Source: CADEED01 sp020442965
Lineage (GTDB): Bacteria; Pseudomonadota; Gammaproteobacteria; Steroidobacterales; Steroidobacteraceae
NCBI GenBank assembly: GCA_041395525.1
Contig: JAWLAH010000001.1
Coordinates: forward strand, 310,001 to 374,000
Direction: 5' to 3'
DNA length: 64,000 nucleotides
The notes under the pieces are model-generated. The model was given only the letters and a program-made list of their open reading frames with translations, was not told the origin of the DNA and ran no database searches. A program made the translations under genes and the position numbers. Shown here piece after piece: positions 54,036-63,819 of the stretch (its first letter is position 1; every line of letters begins with the position of its first letter).

Positions 54036-55134
54036 ATGTTGGACGTTGTCATACATTATCGGCGCGGTGCTTTCGATCTGGAGGTGGCCTTCTGCGCGCC
54101 GACTCCGGGCGTGATTGCGCTGTTCGGACGCTCGGGAGCTGGCAAGAGCACCGTGATCAATCTGTTAGCCGGCTTGCTGACGCTGCGCGATGGCCATATC
54201 GTACTCGACAACGAACCGCTCGCCGACACGGCGCGCGACATCCAGCTACCGGCGGAACAGCGCGGCGTTGCGTGTTCCAGGACGGGCGACTGTTCCCTCC
54301 ATCTCGACGTCGCCAACAATCTGCGCTATGGCTGCGCCGCTCGCAGCGTCCCGTGCGCACGGAGTACCACAAGGTCGCTGAACTTCTCGGGCTCGGCGAG
54401 CCCACGGCGCGGCGACCTCTATCAATTGTCTGGCGGCGCGACAGCGCGCGTGGCGCTGGGCCGGGCGCTGCTGGCAATAGCCGCGCATGCTGCTGGATGT
54501 CGCACTGGCGTCGCTCGACTCGGCACGGCGCGCCGAACTGTTGCCCTATCTTGGAACGGCTGCGTGATGAAGCGCGCATTCCTATCGTGTATGTATCACA
54601 CCAGTCTGAAGAAATTGTTCGATTGGCGGACAGCCGGTGGTCGTGCTCGATCGCGGGCGCGTCGCCGCGGCCGGCGATCTGACAACCGTCGCACTTTAAT
54701 CCTGCGCTGTGCTCCATTGCTGGCGCCGGAGCTGCTCGGCGCGATATTGCGAGGCCAGGTCGCGCGCGTTGATCTCGAAGCCGGACTGGCGTTTGTCGCG
54801 ATCGGCGCTCAGCAACTGGCGATCGAGAACGACGGTTTGGCGCGGGCGACTCCGTGCGCTTGCAGTTGGAAGAAGTGGCGGCGATCGGTGTGCTTGCGGC
54901 CACCAAGCCTGCCGGACTCAGCGTGCGGGGGTCCTGCAGGGTGGATCAGCGCCCTGCAGGCGGACGGCGAACGCGCGTGCTGGTCGAGATAACGGTCGAG
55001 GGTCACGCTTCTGCCGGTGCGCGCAATACTGCAGGTGGCGCACGACTTGCAATTGCAAGTCGGCTGTCCGCTCTGGGTATTGGTCAAAAAGGGTATCTTG
55101 CGCGGCCACGTATTCCTGGATGCCGTGAGCTTAG
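54036..55134 (+). pseudogene. modC: Molybdate ABC transporter ATP-binding protein, multiple frameshifts
   Basis: ATG 54036 reads correctly through the Walker A motif (LFGRSGAGKSTVINLLAG). ModC blocks then jump between frames: VFQDGRLFP near 54280, VAELLGLGEP near 54370, QLSGG near 54425, ERLRDEARIPIVYVSHQSEE near 54550, and a TOBE/MOP-like C-terminus ending WVLVKKGILRGHVFLDAVS near 55130. All domains are present in order, but six or more single-base indels are needed. The same damage continues into the next genes, which points to a poor consensus patch. Confidence 0.8.
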
Positions 55135-55140
55135 AATCGC

Positions 55141-55863
55141 GATGGGACGAATATTCGAAGTCAGAAACATATCATGTTCGCGCGCTGGGACCGCATGGCG
55201 AAGCAGTTCGGTGTGGCTTTCAAAGACATCAACATGGCGGTCAAGACAGGCGGCGCCGATCCTGACTCCAACCGTCGCTGCGACGGGTAATCCAGAACGC
55301 GCGTGCGGTCAACATGCCGAAGGACAAGGTCGAGGCAGATCAAGCGTGCGCTGGGCAAGGATTCCACTAACTATGCCCAGGTCATTTATGAGGGCTACGC
55401 CGCACGGCGTCGCGGCAATTAGTGAAACGGCCACCGACAACCCGACGCGGACAGGCGAGCGTACGCAGCATATTCTCCAAGGCCGCTGGCAATCTCGTGA
55501 CAGCGAAGACAGTGTATCGTTCCTGTTTCGGCACATGGGCGTCTTCCGTCTGCAACCAGAGGGGATCGAATCGGACGACCAGCTCTATCTCATCGATCAC
55601 GGGCTGGACAGAGATGGGCGGGAAAGCGAGAGCGACAAGGGTGAGCCGTGAGTTGCGGTGCGCTGTGCCTACGCCGACTTCGGCACGCTGCAGCTCGCAC
55701 CGGAGAAGCGGGGCATTACGCCGATCTCGGGCGAGCTCGAAAGGCGCCCGCATCACACCAATGGTGCTCCCGGAGGAACATCGCCACCGAAGTGCCTTCG
55801 AGTTAGTCGACACAAACTCGAACAGACGACGACGTCCAGAAAGTCTTCCACACGCTCGCCTGA
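55141..55863 (+). pseudogene. yebC: YebC/PmpR family regulator, multiple frameshifts
   Basis: YebC/TACO1 proteins act as transcription regulators or as translation factors at proline stretches. From ATG 55141 the family can be followed across frames: FARWDRMAKQF, DINMAVKTGG, IQNARAVNMPKDKVEA, STNYAQVIYEGYA, VSFLFRHMGVF and KVFHTLA before TGA 55861. Restored length is about 240, as usual for the family. At least seven indels interrupt it. Confidence 0.8.
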
Positions 55864-55873
55864 GAACCACCGC

Positions 55874-56419
55874 TTGCCGTCCTTTGCGCTGCAACCTCAC
55901 CCCATGACGAAGTCGTGCGCGGTACGCGCAGTCCATACCACGCTAGTCATGTCATCCGATGGCATTTGGCAGGTCATCTATGACATCGTCGGCGACCTGG
56001 ATCAAATCGTGATACCTGCCGCAGGCCCTGCCGAACGTCGCGATCAGCTGTGGCGACACGTGTTGCGAGCTTTTCTGCAAGTCCGACGGCGCAACGGGCT
56101 ACAGGGAGTTCAATTTTTCACCGTCAACCGCGTGGGCCGCGTACGAGTTCGGCGGCTACCGCGCCGGACAACGCGACGCTACGCTACGAGTGGCACCTGC
56201 CATTCAGCGTAGCAGCCACGCTGGCAGATTGCGCCTGGTGGTCAAACTGGCAATGCAGCCCGTCGCGGACCGCCAATTGATCGGGTGCTCAGCGGTGATT
56301 GAAAACGTCGATGGTACATTGACCTTCTGGGCACTTGCCCATCCGAGCGCCGCGCCCGACTTCGTATCATCCGGATACGCTTTGCGCGGTGGCTCCCATC
56401 GGTCGAGGTGTTGACATGA
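55874..56419 (+). pseudogene. DOMON-like domain protein, frameshifted
   Basis: A TTG at 55874 gives LPSFALQPHP, the usual opening of this small family, followed by IWQVIYDIVGDLDQIVIPAA and QLWRHV. Continuing blocks in other frames are AAYEFGGYRAGQRDATLR near 56140 and ALAHPSAAPDF near 56335. The order and the position just before DUF1343 fit the DOMON-like family, whose role is unknown. It ends overlapping the next ATG as ATGA. At least three indels. Confidence 0.6.
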
Positions 56420-57608
56420 ATTTTGGGATCGACCGCTCTCCTGCTGAGCGCGAGCGCGTGCGCCGCTGCGCTGGCCGGCGCGTCGCGTTGCTCGCGCATC
56501 CGGCTTCGGTCACGGCCGATCTCACGCATTCGCTCGATGCGCTCGCGGCACTCGGCGATATCAAGCTAACCGCGGCATTTGCCCGCAACATGGCCTGCGC
56601 GGCGACAAGCAGGACAACATGGTCGAACTGGCCGACTTCGTCGATTCGCACCCGCATATCCGGTGTTCAGGTCTCTATGGTTGACGCGCCGGCCCACTGC
56701 CGAGATGCTGATGGCGCACTTCGATACATTATTGATCGATCTGCAGGACCTCGGCTGGGCCGCATCTACACCTTCATCACCACTCTGTTGTATGTGTTGC
56801 AAGCGGCTGCACAGTATGGCAAATCAGTGTGGGTGCTCGATCGGCCGAACCCGGTCGGACGCCCGATCGAAGGGACACTGCTGCGATCGGGTTGGGAGGA
56901 GTTTCGCCGGTGCCGCCGATGCCTATGCGCCGCATGGACTCACGCTAGGCGAGCTGGCGCACTGGTTCGTCAAGACTAACAAGCTGGATGTCGAGTATCG
57001 CGTCATCGCCATGCACCGCTGGCAACCGGGCCAGGCGCCGGGGCACGGCTGGCCGTTGGGTGAGCGCGCGCCTGGGTCAATCCGAGCCCTTAACGCGGCC
57101 AATCTGTTCATGGCGCGCTGCTATGCCGGCACGGTCTTGCTCGAGGGGACAACGCTGTCGGAAGGTCGTGGCACCACCCGGCCGCTCTGAAAGGTCGGTG
57201 CGCTGGATCTCATCGCTTCGGCGCTGCTCGGCGAGATGCAGCGTATCGCGCCGGATTGAAACAGGCGGTTGCCGACTGCGGCCTTGCTGGTTCGAGCCGA
57301 CTTTCCATAAACACGTTGGCGAGCTTTGCGCCGGTATACAACTGCACGTCGAGTGACAGCGCGTATCAGCACGGTGTTTCTGACCTCTGGCGTCTGCAGG
57401 CACTCGCCTCAAGGCGCTGCGGCACTTCCGCCCGGACTCATCGCCAGGTTTCGCGATGAGGCTGAACATGATCGGCTGGCCATCGATCTGATCAGCGGCG
57501 GCACTGAGCTACGGCAATGGGTCGATGACCGGCCTGCTGTCCTGGTGGATCTTGACTGGCTAGCCACAGCAGATGAAGCGTCTGGCTGACGAGCGGATCC
57601 GTTACTAG
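56416..57608 (+). pseudogene. DUF1343/NamZ-type exo-N-acetylmuramidase, frameshifted
   Basis: The DUF1343 family includes NamZ, an exo-beta-N-acetylmuramidase acting on peptidoglycan fragments. From ATG 56416 the sequence shows RRVALLAHPASVTADLTHS, then HFDTLLIDLQDLGW, IYTFITTLLYVLQAAAQYGK, VLDRPNPVGRPIEG, GLTLGELAHWFVKTNK and LLEGTTLSEGRGTTRP, spread over three frames. The tail LAIDLISGG precedes the stop near 57608. The family length of about 390 is preserved; several indels break the frame. Confidence 0.78.
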
Positions 57609-57702
57609 CTGGAACGCTGGCGATTTTCTGCCCCAATGGCCGCCGCGTGGAAACAGTACGGCGTTGTGCCGGTCCAATTGCGGTGACAAAAGGATTCTTG
57701 CC

Positions 57703-58368
57703 ATGAAGCGTTGGTCGATATTCGCGCTCGGCGCAATCGCGGCGGGCCGGTTCCTTTGCGATGCAGGCGATCAGTCCGCCGATCGTGTGGTCAAACCAGC
57801 GTGACGGCCAATCGAGCAACCGCCGTTTGCGGGTGGATGCTTCTGGTGTATGGAGAAGCCGTTCGACGCGCTCGTCGGCGTGTCGGACACGATTTCCGGC
57901 TACGCCGGCGGGCACCAGTGACGACCGAATAGCGCTGAAGTTATGATCTTCGGTACGACGGGCCATGCTGAATCGATTCAGATTACCTACGATCCGGCGC
58001 AAGTGAGCTACCAACAATTGCTCGAGGTCTTCTGGCGCAACGTCGATCCGTTCGACGCTGCGGGGCAATTCTGCGATCGAGGCTCACAGTATCGCTCCGC
58101 CATTTTTGTGGCGAACACGACTGAACGACAAGCGGCGGAGGCTTCGAAGGCGGCTCTCGAGAAGCGCTTCGCCAGAAAGATCGCGACGCAAATCGTCGCT
58201 GCCACCACATTCTATCCAGCCGAGGACTATCACCAGAACTACTACCAGAAGAACCCGCTGCGCTACCGCTATTATCGCGGTGGCTGCGGGCGCGACACTC
58301 GACTTGAAGCAGTCTGGGGCGACGAAGCGGGCGGCGAACGCGTCGCCGCCGAACGCAAGGAGCACTGA
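57703..58368 (+). pseudogene. msrA: Peptide methionine sulfoxide reductase MsrA, frameshifted N-terminal half
   Basis: MsrA reduces methionine-S-sulfoxide. ATG 57703 starts a signal-like leader (MKRWSIFALGAIAAG). The catalytic motif FAGGCFWCMEKPFD near 57835 lies in another frame, followed by GVSDTISGYAGGHQ. From about 57943 the frame is clean: ESIQITYDPAQVSYQQLLEV, VDPFDAAGQFCDRGSQYRSA and YPAEDYHQNYYQKNPLRY. Three or more indels lie before 57943, the right edge of the damaged patch. Paired with msrB two bases downstream. Confidence 0.85.
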
Positions 58369-58370
58369 GC

Positions 58371-58859
58371 ATGAATCGACGCCAGTTACTAATGACTCTC
58401 GCGACCCTGACGGGTGGCTCGGCACTGATCGCACGCCTGCCGGCTGCCACGAACGAATCGACAGCGAAGTTCGAGATCGAAAAGTCGGACGCGGAGTGGC
58501 GCAAACTTCTGAGCCCGGAGCAGTATCGGGTGTTGCGCGAGCATGGCACCGAGCGCGCGGGTTCAAGTCCTTTGGATCACGAACATCGTGCCGGAACGTT
58601 TCATTGCGCAGCCTGCGATCTGCCGCTGTACTCCTCTGCCGCCAAGTTCGACAGCGGCACCGGCTGGCCCAGTTTTTACGAGCCACTCGAGAACGCGGTC
58701 GGCGAATCGGTCGACAACGGCTTCTTCACGACGCGTACCGAGGTTCATTGCCGCCGCTGCGGCGGTCATCTCGGACACGTGTTCGATGACGGCCCCAAGC
58801 CAACCGGGCTGCGCTACTGCATGAACGGTGTCGCATTGAAGTTCGTGCCCACCGCCTGA
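58371..58859 (+). CDS. msrB: Peptide-methionine (R)-S-oxide reductase MsrB, exported
   Basis: MsrB reduces methionine-R-sulfoxide, complementing MsrA. The 162-residue precursor has a Tat-like leader (NRRQLLMTLATLTGG). Then comes the MsrB domain with GTFHCAACDLPLYSSAAKFD, SGTGWPSFYEP, HCRRCGGHLGHVF and the catalytic Cys in LRYCMNGVAL. Both zinc-binding CxxC pairs are present. The leader suggests a periplasmic role, like the neighbouring MsrA. Confidence 0.94.
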   Translation: MNRRQLLMTLATLTGGSALIARLPAATNESTAKFEIEKSDAEWRKLLSPEQYRVLREHGTERAGSSPLDHEHRAGTFHCAACDLPLYSSAAKFDSGTGWPSFYEPLENAVGESVDNGFFTTRTEVHCRRCGGHLGHVFDDGPKPTGLRYCMNGVALKFVPTA

Positions 58860-58888
58860 TCGGTTAGACTCGCACACGGGAGAGAACC

Positions 58889-60058
58889 GTGCGCGATACA
58901 ACTGTCACCATCATCGGCGCCGGCATTGCCGGCCTCGCCTCTGCTCTGGCGCTGCTCCGTAGCGGGCAACGCGTGCGAGTGTTCGAGGCGACTCGAGAAC
59001 TCGCCGAGATCGGCGCCGGGCTGTCGATCACCCCGAACGCGGGCCGGGCGCTGATCGCGCTCGGCCTGCGCGACGAGCTTGACGCGATCGGCAGCAAGCC
59101 GCCGCTCGGCGTGATGCGCCATTATGCGAGTGGCGAAGTACTGGTGCGGCTCGAGCAAGACCAGAGCGTCGCGACGTACGGCGTGCCTCTGTATCACGTA
59201 CACCGCGCCGATCTGCATCAATCGTTGGCCGATGCCGTGCGCAGAATTGACCCGCAAGCGATCGTGCTCGACCGCACACTTACGGGCATCGTTGAGGACG
59301 AACGTTCGATTCGATCAACCTATAACAACGACGCCACTCACAGCAGCGACTGGTTGTTAGGGGCTGACGGCATCCGCTCGAGCGCTCGAGCGGCACTGTT
59401 CGGCCAGGACGAGCCAAAGTTCACTGGCTATGTCGCGTATCGAGGCCTGGTGAACACCGCAGACCTGCCGTCCGGCTGTCTCGATCCGCCGCTCGTGATG
59501 GCCGTCGGTCCGCGCCGACTGCTGATGAGATATCCGTTGCGCCGCGGCACCCTGCTCAACATCGTGGCGATCGCGAGCCGGGCGGCCTGGACTGACGAGG
59601 GCTGGTCGGTCGCCGCACCCGTGAGTGAACTGGTCAGGGAATTTGCCGACTTCGACGCCCAGTCAAGGGCGATCCTCGAGCGTATTCCCACCGACAAGTG
59701 CTTCAAGTGGGGACTGTTCGACCGCGATCCAATGACCACCTGGACGCGCGGGCGAGCGACACTGGCGGGGGACGCCGCCCACGCGATGCCGCCCTTCACC
59801 GGTCAGGGCGCCGTGATGGCGCTCGAAGATGCGGTTGTCCTAGGACGCGCAGTCGCGGCGGCGCGCGATATCCCCGAAGCGCTGCAGCGCTACGAAGCGG
59901 CTCGGCATGCCCGCACAGTGCAGGCACTCGCGATGTCGCGCTCGCGGGCAAACCTTTATTTCGGCGATGATCCAGGCGAACAGATCAAGGCGCTCGGCGC
60001 CGGAATGCGCGAGATACGTGGCCTGTATGACTACGACGCGGGGACGACGCCAGTCTAA
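58889..60058 (+). CDS. FAD-dependent monooxygenase (salicylate hydroxylase-like)
   Basis: This is a class A flavin monooxygenase that would hydroxylate an aromatic or related substrate with NAD(P)H and oxygen. The 389-residue protein has the FAD motif IIGAGIAGLASALALLRSG, the DG motif LLGADGIRSSARAALFG near residue 155, and the GD motif LAGDAAHAMPPFTGQGAVMA near 292. The start is GTG 58889. Substrate unknown. Its stop overlaps the convergent fghA stop by four bases. Confidence 0.9.
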   Translation: MRDTTVTIIGAGIAGLASALALLRSGQRVRVFEATRELAEIGAGLSITPNAGRALIALGLRDELDAIGSKPPLGVMRHYASGEVLVRLEQDQSVATYGVPLYHVHRADLHQSLADAVRRIDPQAIVLDRTLTGIVEDERSIRSTYNNDATHSSDWLLGADGIRSSARAALFGQDEPKFTGYVAYRGLVNTADLPSGCLDPPLVMAVGPRRLLMRYPLRRGTLLNIVAIASRAAWTDEGWSVAAPVSELVREFADFDAQSRAILERIPTDKCFKWGLFDRDPMTTWTRGRATLAGDAAHAMPPFTGQGAVMALEDAVVLGRAVAAARDIPEALQRYEAARHARTVQALAMSRSRANLYFGDDPGEQIKALGAGMREIRGLYDYDAGTTPV

Positions 60059-60912
60059 GCTGTCTTTATCGGCTGCTCGAGCGCCGCGGCATGCATACGC
60101 AGGTGCTCCTCGATAAAGCTCTGGATGAAGAAATAGCCGTGGTCGTAGCCGTCATGCAACCGATAGTCGAGTGGCTGACCCGATGCCTTGCACGCCGCCA
60201 CAAACAACTCGGGCCTCAATTGGTCGGCCAGAAACTGATCGGCGGAACCTTGATCAATTCGAATCGTCCCAGGCGCGCGCGCGCGCGCGACCAGTGCAGT
60301 CGCGTCGTATTGCAACCAAGCGTCGCGATTCGCTCCCAGGTAGCCCGCAAAAGCCTTTTGGCCCCAGGCCACCTGACTCGGCGCCGAAACTGGCGCAAAC
60401 GCCGAGACCGATCGATACTGACCGGGATTGCGCAGTGCGATGACCAGCGCGCCATGGCCGCCCATGGAGTGGCCCATAATGCTTTGTCGTCGCCGTTCGG
60501 CCGGGAAGTGCTCCGCCACCAGGGTTGGTAGCTCGTCCGCAACATAGGAGTACATTCGATAGTGCCGCGACCACGGCGCAAGAGTGGCATCGACATAGAA
60601 GCCCGCAGCCAAACCAAAATCCCAGGCGGCATCATCGCCCGGCAATCTGACGCGCGGACTGGTATCGGGCGCGACGAGCATCAGTCCAAGCGCCGCTGCA
60701 GATTGCAACGCGGCCGCCTTGATCGCGAATGTCTCTTCGGTACAGGTCAGGCCGGCGAGGAAGTAAACCACCGGGACCGGCATCGCGGCTGCTGCCGGCG
60801 GCTCATACAGCGCGAAACGCATCGGTGCGGTGATCGTCGTGGAATCGTGTTGGTAGTAGCCAAGCCACCCACCGTGAGCACGGTGACGGCTGATCGTTTG
60901 CAGGTCGCTCAT
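60055..60912 (-). CDS. fghA: S-formylglutathione hydrolase
   Basis: FghA hydrolyses S-formylglutathione to formate and glutathione, the last step of glutathione-dependent formaldehyde removal. The 285-residue esterase-D protein has VVYFLAGLTCTEETFAIKA near residue 50 and the nucleophile motif IMGHSMGGHGALV near 145. The histidine region is LHDGYDHGYFFIQSFIEEH near 258. It overlaps adhC by four bases and is cotranscribed with it. Confidence 0.95.
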   Translation of the reverse strand: MSDLQTISRHRAHGGWLGYYQHDSTTITAPMRFALYEPPAAAAMPVPVVYFLAGLTCTEETFAIKAAALQSAAALGLMLVAPDTSPRVRLPGDDAAWDFGLAAGFYVDATLAPWSRHYRMYSYVADELPTLVAEHFPAERRRQSIMGHSMGGHGALVIALRNPGQYRSVSAFAPVSAPSQVAWGQKAFAGYLGANRDAWLQYDATALVARARAPGTIRIDQGSADQFLADQLRPELFVAACKASGQPLDYRLHDGYDHGYFFIQSFIEEHLRMHAAALEQPIKTA

Positions 60913-62033
60913 CGGCTGCCCCCGTCGTACTCGACAACACTGCGAATGGACTCGCCGCTGTGCATGAGATCGAATGCTTCGTTGATGCGCTCGAGTGGCA
61001 TGGTGTGCGTGATGAGCGGGTCGATCTGAATCTTGCCATCCATATACCAGTCAACGATCTTGGGAACGTCCGTACGGCCGCGCGCGCCACCGAACGCGGA
61101 GCCCTTCCAGACGCGGCCGGTCACAAGTTGAAACGGTCGAGTGCTGATCTCTTTGCCGGCGCCAGCCACACCAATGATCACCGACACGCCCCAGCCACGA
61201 TGACAGCATTCGAGTGCCTGGCGCATCAGATCGACATTGCCAATGCATTCGAACGAATAATCGGCACCGCCATCGGTGAGTTCCACGAGATGTGGCACCA
61301 ACTCGCCCGCCACTTCCTTCGGATTGACGAAATGGGTCATGCCGAATCGCTCGCCCAACGCTTTGCGAGCGGGATTGATGTCGACTCCGATGATCTTGTT
61401 AGCGCCGGCCAGTCGAGCACCCTGAATCACATTCAAGCCTATGCCGCCCAGTCCGAATATCACGACGTTGGCGCCCGGCTCTACCCTGGCCGTGTTGATG
61501 ACTGCACCGATACCTGTCGTGACCCCACACCCGATGTAGCACACCTTGTCGAACGGCGCGTCCTCGCGAATCTTGGCCAAGGCGATCTCGGGCAGAACAC
61601 TGTAGTTAGAGAACGTTGAACAGCCCATGTAGTGATGAATCTTGTCCTTGCCGACCGAAAACCGGCTGGTACCGTCCGGCATCACGCCCAGGCCCTGTGT
61701 GCTGCGAATGGCGGTGCAAAGGTTGGTCTTTCGGGACAGACAGGACTTGCACTGGCGGCACTCTGGCGTGTAGAGCGGAATCACGTGATCGCCCTTCTTC
61801 AGACTGGCGACACCGGCGCCCACGTCAACGACAACGCCAGCGCCCTCATGCCCCAGGATGACCGGAAAGAGTCCTTCCGGATCGGCACCCGTGCGGGTGA
61901 ACTCATCGGTGTGACAGACGCCCGTGGCGCGCATCTCGACCAGCACTTCGCCGGCCCGCGGGCCCTCGAGTTCGACAGTGGCGATTTCCAGCGGCTTACC
62001 TGCAGCCCAGGCCAGCGCAGCTCTTGTTTTCAT
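60909..62033 (-). CDS. adhC: S-(hydroxymethyl)glutathione dehydrogenase / class III alcohol dehydrogenase
   Basis: This enzyme oxidises S-hydroxymethylglutathione (formaldehyde plus glutathione) with NAD and also reduces S-nitrosoglutathione. The 374-residue zinc enzyme has the catalytic-zinc ligands in ATGVCHTDEF and GHEGAGVVVDVG. The structural zinc cysteines are in CRQCKSCLSRKTNLC, and the NAD motif FGLGGIGLNVIQGARLAG is near residue 197. First gene of the adhC-fghA operon. Confidence 0.96.
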   Translation of the reverse strand: MKTRAALAWAAGKPLEIATVELEGPRAGEVLVEMRATGVCHTDEFTRTGADPEGLFPVILGHEGAGVVVDVGAGVASLKKGDHVIPLYTPECRQCKSCLSRKTNLCTAIRSTQGLGVMPDGTSRFSVGKDKIHHYMGCSTFSNYSVLPEIALAKIREDAPFDKVCYIGCGVTTGIGAVINTARVEPGANVVIFGLGGIGLNVIQGARLAGANKIIGVDINPARKALGERFGMTHFVNPKEVAGELVPHLVELTDGGADYSFECIGNVDLMRQALECCHRGWGVSVIIGVAGAGKEISTRPFQLVTGRVWKGSAFGGARGRTDVPKIVDWYMDGKIQIDPLITHTMPLERINEAFDLMHSGESIRSVVEYDGGSR

Positions 62034-62097
62034 CCCAGACTCCGAATGGCAAAGCGGAGCCGGCAGTGTGCCACGTTATGGCAACCCTGTGATGCGA

Positions 62098-63819
62098 CTA
62101 ACTGGCGCGGGCAACCCTGCCTGGATCGTGATCTGCGAGCGACGCTAGTACATCGGCCAGCGGCGCGGGTCGCGCAATGGCGAACCCCTGCCCGAATTGC
62201 ACACCAAGTTCCGTCAGGCGCTTGCGAATACCCTGCGTTTCGACGTACTCCGCGACCGTGACGATGCCCATGCCGTCGGCCAGTTGCACGATCGCGCGCA
62301 CCAAGGCCTCCGAGCGTGTATTGCGCTCGATATCACGTACGTAGGAGCCATCCAGCTTGATCGTGCCAATATCGAGGCTCTTGAGATAGGACAGCGAATT
62401 GACGCCCGTGCCGAAGTCGTCGAGCGCAAAGCGAACACCCTCGGCTCCCACTCTGCGCATGAATTTCTGCACGCGCTCCATGTTGGCGGCGGCGGCGGCC
62501 TCGGTCATCTCGAGCACCAAACGCGACCCGTCGATCTGATACTCGGCCAACGCAGCCAACATGAACTCGAGAAACTGGGGCTCGCAGATCGTCGGGCCCG
62601 ACAGGTTGATCGACACGGAGAGTTGCGAATCCGGCGTTTTCGCGAAGTGATCGCGCAACTGACCAAATGATGTTTTGATGACCGCTCGATCGATGTCCGG
62701 CAGCATCTGATAGCGCATCGCGGCCGACATGAAGGCGGCGGGCTCAACGATTGCACCCGCCGGATCACGCAAGCGCACGAGCAACTCATAGCTGGGTAAC
62801 AACTGATCGTTCAAGAGTGGAACAATCGTCTGCGCAAACATCTCGACACGCCCATCGCGCAGCGCGTCCTGTAGTCGACCAATGGCAGAGACATCGTCAT
62901 GACGACGCAACATGCTGGCGTCCTGCCGTTCGTAAACCTCAACCCGATTTCGGCCACGATCCTTGGCGGTGCGGCAGGCCAGTTCAGCGGCGGCGAGCGC
63001 TGCATTCAGCGTTTCATTGCCCACCGCGGCTGGCGCAATTCCCCACGACATCGAAACAGGATGCTTCGGCCCTACATGGTCCGCGCTGCGCACCGCGACA
63101 TCCTTGCCGATGTCGGTTACGAGCTGACGCGCCTGCTCGGCCGTGCGGTCAGGCAAGAATAATGTGAATCGATCGCCGGAGCCGCGACTGGTAGCAGCAG
63201 ACTCCTGGCGCAGACGTGCACGTATTGCGGCAGCTGCGTCGCGAATCACGCCATCGCCAGCTTCAAAGCCCGCGACGTCGTTGACTAGATGCATGCGATC
63301 GATATTGCCGTAAGCGATGCAATAGGGACGCCCGGCCGCGCTGGTCGTTAGCCAATTGTCGGCCGTCGCCTGAAATACCGGCGCGGCGAGCAGTCCTGAG
63401 AGCCGCGCATCGACCGACGCATTGGCACGCGCCAGGGACAGCGCGAACTTCTCCAGGTGTCTGGTCGTGGCATCATCGAAGCCGGCGGACTCGGGGCGAT
63501 TGAGCGCAACCATCGCCGCAACGACGCTGCCAGTGGCATTGCGCAGTGGCACCACTGCCACCTTGCAGGCAACGGCGCCCTTTTCAGTGTGGCGAAGTCG
63601 GTTGGTAACGATCGGCGCGCCGTCTGCGACTGCGCGGCGCGCAAGCTCCTGACCAACTATGCGCAGTTGCCCCACCGCGAACTCGCGCTCCGACTCACCG
63701 GGTGCCCAGAGCTTGCGCGCGCGCGAATCCGCGACCACCACCGCCACGGCTGCGCACCCGAGGCGCGTGCAGGCCTGACGAAGTACGTCGGCGGCGGGAT
63801 CAGTACTCTTGGACGACAT
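62098..63819 (-). CDS. GAF-GGDEF-EAL protein (c-di-GMP phosphodiesterase candidate)
   Basis: The 573-residue cytoplasmic protein has a GAF-like N-terminal domain (about residues 5-135) and a degenerate GGDEF domain in which the active motif reads GSGDRF, so no cyclase activity is expected. A full EAL domain follows (about 310-560). EAL catalytic blocks are kept: YELLVRLRD, SINLSGP, LEMTEAAAAAN, ALDDFGTGVNSLSYLKSLDI and IKLDGSYV. It should hydrolyse c-di-GMP, opposing the cyclase at 44163. Confidence 0.9.
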   Translation of the reverse strand: MSSKSTDPAADVLRQACTRLGCAAVAVVVADSRARKLWAPGESEREFAVGQLRIVGQELARRAVADGAPIVTNRLRHTEKGAVACKVAVVPLRNATGSVVAAMVALNRPESAGFDDATTRHLEKFALSLARANASVDARLSGLLAAPVFQATADNWLTTSAAGRPYCIAYGNIDRMHLVNDVAGFEAGDGVIRDAAAAIRARLRQESAATSRGSGDRFTLFLPDRTAEQARQLVTDIGKDVAVRSADHVGPKHPVSMSWGIAPAAVGNETLNAALAAAELACRTAKDRGRNRVEVYERQDASMLRRHDDVSAIGRLQDALRDGRVEMFAQTIVPLLNDQLLPSYELLVRLRDPAGAIVEPAAFMSAAMRYQMLPDIDRAVIKTSFGQLRDHFAKTPDSQLSVSINLSGPTICEPQFLEFMLAALAEYQIDGSRLVLEMTEAAAAANMERVQKFMRRVGAEGVRFALDDFGTGVNSLSYLKSLDIGTIKLDGSYVRDIERNTRSEALVRAIVQLADGMGIVTVAEYVETQGIRKRLTELGVQFGQGFAIARPAPLADVLASLADHDPGRVARAS

